A stretch of DNA of 10,257 bases from Larix sibirica (lineage: Eukaryota; Streptophyta; Pinopsida; Pinales; Pinaceae), in the NCBI GenBank assembly GCA_004151065.3, contig NWUY0300005865.1:12557-22813 (forward strand), read 5' to 3'. Positions 7,407 to 10,257 of this stretch are shown here, piece after piece (position 1 is the stretch's first letter; every line of letters begins with the position of its first letter). The position numbers and the translations under genes were made by a program. The notes below the pieces were generated by a model. That model did not search any database. It saw only the letters and a list, made by a program, of their open reading frames with translations, and had not been told where the DNA came from.

Positions 7407-8475
7407 GGTAAAACTAGCAATTGCCCTAGAAGGTGCGATGGTATGCCGAAAGGAAAAAATGGGAAGTAAAGTAGATGTGATGAAGTGAAAAAGAGAGTAT
7501 CTTCTTTTGTGAATAGTCACTAGTATAGGTTGGGATCCAACCCCANGGGACCTTACCTAGGATGAGAGTGGAGGTGATGGGGGTGCCTGGATTGTCGAAG
7601 GACATTTGGTTATGACTACAACTCTGGGGATGAACTCATTGAACTAGAAAAATCCTTACCTGTCTCCCACTTGCTTGAAAAATCCAGCTGTGTGCTGGAT
7701 GAACTGAATGATTGAGAATCCAAGGCTGTGAGTAAACCTGGGTAGATCCTCCTTAGTGGACACATAGCCCCCACTCGGGGGTGGTCTCTGAGTGATGAAA
7801 TACTATAGGCTGGGAAGAGACCTATGGTTGGGTTGGAACGTTGCAGTCCATAGCCAGTTTCCGAGTGATTTCCATTAAAGATAAGTGTTCCATGTTTCAT
7901 CTATTTATCCCAAGTTGTATACATGAATGAGTGTTTGTTTATGTCTGAATGCATGGATGGATCCAACTAATTGATGGAACTATATACTTATATTTATGTT
8001 GTTATTATTCCTATGATGAAATGTTGCTAAATGCATCTGAGTGTGTGTTAATAAGGTTAATACATTTGTGTTTTTCCTTCATATGTTTTAATTATATGTA
8101 AATATGTTCATTGATGAATAGGGATGGGTTTGGTGGCAGCCCTAAGTGTGCAGAGGGTTCAGTTGTGGATTTGGGGAAGAAATAGACACCCCCCTATGGT
8201 GTTGAGGCTTCCCTTGTGGATCAAATGAGGGAAAGGGGCCATGAGAGAGTAGTATAATAGCCTTGTAGAGTGGAGAAGAGACCTTAAGGAAGCTTGGGGC
8301 CACCTTCTAGGTTGGATGAAGGACACAATCAGAGTCATCGGATGTGGCATAGGATCATGCAGTTGCATAGGGCTCGCTAATAGATTTCCAATGGTACCGT
8401 ATTTCCCCAAAATGGACATAGGATGAAGAAGATATCGCCCTAAGAAGTTAGTTGTATCAAGGGTATTTAGCCTAC
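7407..8475. other. Gene-free stretch of mixed composition, one ambiguous base
   Basis: No supportable gene. Parts at 7550-7900 and 8110-8460 are less AT-rich than their surroundings and may be old transposon or LTR material, but I find no protease, RT, integrase or primer-binding site motif and no matching second copy. Small structures seen are a near-palindrome GGTTGGGATCCAACC (7528-7542) and a C5/G5 hairpin (7768-7781) inside the CCCCCACTCGGGGG run. Position 7546 is an unresolved base (n). Minus-strand open frames of 94 codons (7616-7900) and 86 codons (8159-8419) show no recognisable protein features. Confidence 0.5.
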
Positions 8476-9120
8476 TTCTGATGTTCCGATCCCACAGTGC
8501 AAAGTGCAGAAATTGGGATCATAAATCTTCAAAGGTTGGCGAGTTGGTGCTCCAAATTTCCACCTCCTGCATCGCAGATGCGGAGTGTAGAAGTTGTGGG
8601 CGTATTTTCGTCGAAATGGTGATTTGGTGTTCCAACTTTTCGAATCCCGCATCATGAACTGAGGAGTGCGGAAGTCGGAAGTGGAAATATTAGAGGTTGG
8701 ATATTTTGTCCTTCTGACTTTTTGAGTTCCACATCAGAGATTGCATAACTGCGGAATTCAGAGAGGATTTTCGTCAACACCGTGTAACTGGTGCTTCGAC
8801 TTTTCGAGTCCCGTATCCTGGAATGCGGAACTGCGGAATGAGGAACTGCAGAATTCGGAGAGGCATTTTCAATTCCATGTAATTGGTGCTCTGACTTTCC
8901 GAGTCCCGCATCGCGGAATGTGGAACTACAGAATTCGAAGAGGCATTTTTGACGCCATGTAATTAGTGTTCCGACTTTTCGAGTCCCGCATCATGGATTG
9001 CAGAACTGCGGAATTCGGAGAGGTTTTTTCGATGTTATGTAATTGGTGTTCCATCTTTCGATTTTTGACTTGCGGCTGCAAAATGATGCTTGCGGAATTG
9101 CGGATTGCAGACTGGGATTG
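8476..9120 (+). repeat. Minisatellite of about eight units near 80 bp
   Basis: A unit containing GGTGTTCCGACTTTTCGAGT, then CCCGCATC, then TGCGGAATTCGGAGAGGC recurs along this stretch. Counting from the CGAGTCCCGC point, matching positions fall at about 8487, 8561, 8641, 8723, 8805, 8900, 8980 and 9059. Spacings are therefore 74, 80, 82, 82, 95, 80 and 79. The 95-bp unit is explained by an extra 15 bp, a local repeat of the CTGCGGAAT motif. The units from 8723 to 9058 are most alike, and the earlier ones and the right-hand end are eroded. GAATTC occurs at 8754, 8851, 8931 and 9011. The array is less AT-rich than its flanks. Open frames across it are by-products of the repeat. Confidence 0.92.
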
Positions 9121-10257
9121 TTGAGTTGTGTAAAAGTGTATAGTTTGGAATCTTTTGAAAAAAAAAGTAGCAAGTTGTATTAGGTTGTTCCCCCATCACT
9201 CGAAAGGGTACCAACTGAGGTGACCAGAGATGTGACACAAGCACTATGATACTCTAGTGAAAACGACTAAGCACACGACCATCATACTAGAAAGCATAAA
9301 CATTCAACATATTCATTGTTTCATGCAAGTTGTCACAATAAGTAGAGGATTCAAGTTGAACCAAGTACTTATAACCAAGTCTCATGTAAGAGGAAATAAC
9401 ATTTTACTTGAATTTTAATTTAATAAAATGAAACAATAATAACCTCTATGGATAAATAAACTGTAAATACAAATATTTCTACAAAAATCAGGATTCTACA
9501 ATAATGACTCTATTTAACTAAAAACTACATAAACAATGAATCTAATCTAACAAAACAAGTTCTTGTAGTTTACCTTAGATGTTCCCTCATCCAAGGAATA
9601 TAGGAACATAAGGTAATCATATAAATATGATAATCAGAATACTTTACATTAATATGTACAAATTGTCAACACCATAAAACTTGTATGAAATGATCGATGT
9701 TACCATAAAAAGTAATGCCATATCCAAAGGGCTCTAGCTTGATCTAGTTGGTCTATCTATCTTAAATATAAAAAAAATCTATCCTACAAAATAAGAAACT
9801 CCTAGTATACTTAAAGAGTGCATGACATACTGAGTTGAATGTTCATGCACTATAGTTTATCATGCATAGTTTCATGAATGGTGGCAACTATTGGTGACAT
9901 GTGGTCTCTGCAGAATAGGTCTCCATTGGTGCGAGCTTTGTGGACCATCAAATACCACTATATGTATGCACCAATCCAGCTACAACTAATAAAACTGAGC
10001 TGATTTTTGCTTGAGATGAAGTGAACTTGGAAAAACTGAGGCTTCTTCAATCAGGAACTGAACTCATCAAAGTCAGAACTAGGAGTGGGTTGTTGCAACT
10101 GGGACTTTGTTGATCAAGTACTGAACTAGAAAAACTTATAATTGAGGTCTCCTTATGCTGAAAAATATATTAGATGAGCTTGTGTATTCTAAAGCTAACG
10201 TTGGCAACCAATCCATCAATATTGTATATGCAAGTTAGTCAAATAAAATAAAGACTA
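9121..10257. other. AT-rich gene-free stretch to window end
   Basis: No gene, RNA gene or transposon end can be supported. The stretch is AT-rich with stops in every frame. An 8-bp inverted pair (ATTGGTGC at 9924-9931 and GCACCAAT at 9968-9975) is the only small structure noted, and it is likely chance. The last 300 bp or so are slightly richer in G and C but still closed in all frames. Confidence 0.6.

Noticed and set aside
7528-7546. Near-palindrome as a regulatory or insertion site
   Set aside because: It is short, and adjacent to an ambiguous base, so the local sequence is not reliable enough to interpret.
7616-7900. Minus-strand open frame of 94 codons
   Set aside because: No recognisable motif, start context or continuation in flanking frames.
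8159-8419. Minus-strand open frame of 86 codons
   Set aside because: No recognisable motif; could be chance in a less AT-rich stretch.
8741-8962. Plus-strand open frame of 73 codons with internal repeats
   Set aside because: It is a by-product of the minisatellite; changes between units are not codon-shaped.
8476-9120. CRISPR-like array
   Set aside because: The full unit of about 80 bp repeats, including the parts between the best-conserved blocks; there are no unique spacers, and the window is plant DNA.

Overview
The window looks like intergenic, transposon-rich DNA from a large seed-plant nuclear genome. The main evidence is a plant-type L1-like (non-LTR) retrotransposon on the minus strand, with reverse transcriptase (RT), zf-RVT zinc-finger and plant-style RNase H domains in the usual order. 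The AT-rich surroundings, local tandem duplications and a minisatellite agree with this. The RT wording resembles LINE families that I recall from conifers, but that is only an impression. No bacterial signals, tRNA, rRNA or CRISPR array were seen, and no gene in the window appears intact and functional.

Layout. Positions 1-2909 hold the 3' part of a LINE ORF2 read right to left: RT (an open frame of 578 codons), one in-frame stop, a linker, a frameshift, the zinc-finger domain (carrying a 21-bp in-frame duplication), and an RNase H domain with five stops and two lost catalytic positions. The element runs off the left edge. At its 5' side it stops near 2909, beside a GATA microsatellite, with no endonuclease domain, as expected of a 5'-truncated LINE. 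Positions 2949-5094 are AT-rich and without a gene, with small diverged repeats and a near-identical 192/188-bp tandem duplication at 4062-4441.

Positions 5095-6237 (minus) hold a decayed protein-coding region I do not recognise. It has two frameshifts and at least two premature stops, with a Trp/Tyr-rich block, a Gly/Arg-rich block, a proline run and a Ser/acidic tail. It could be a gag-like retroelement protein or a captured host gene; the sequence alone does not decide.

Positions 6238-7406 carry more local repeats: a 22-bp tandem pair, an imperfect inverted repeat able to form a hairpin (6988-7120), a 73-bp tandem pair and a 54-bp direct repeat. Positions 7407-8475 have mixed composition, no convincing gene and one ambiguous base (7546). 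Positions 8476-9120 are a minisatellite of roughly 80-bp units that become most alike towards its right half. From 9121 to the end I see only AT-rich unique sequence.

The genes do not form a pathway. The window records retrotransposition followed by decay and local duplication.
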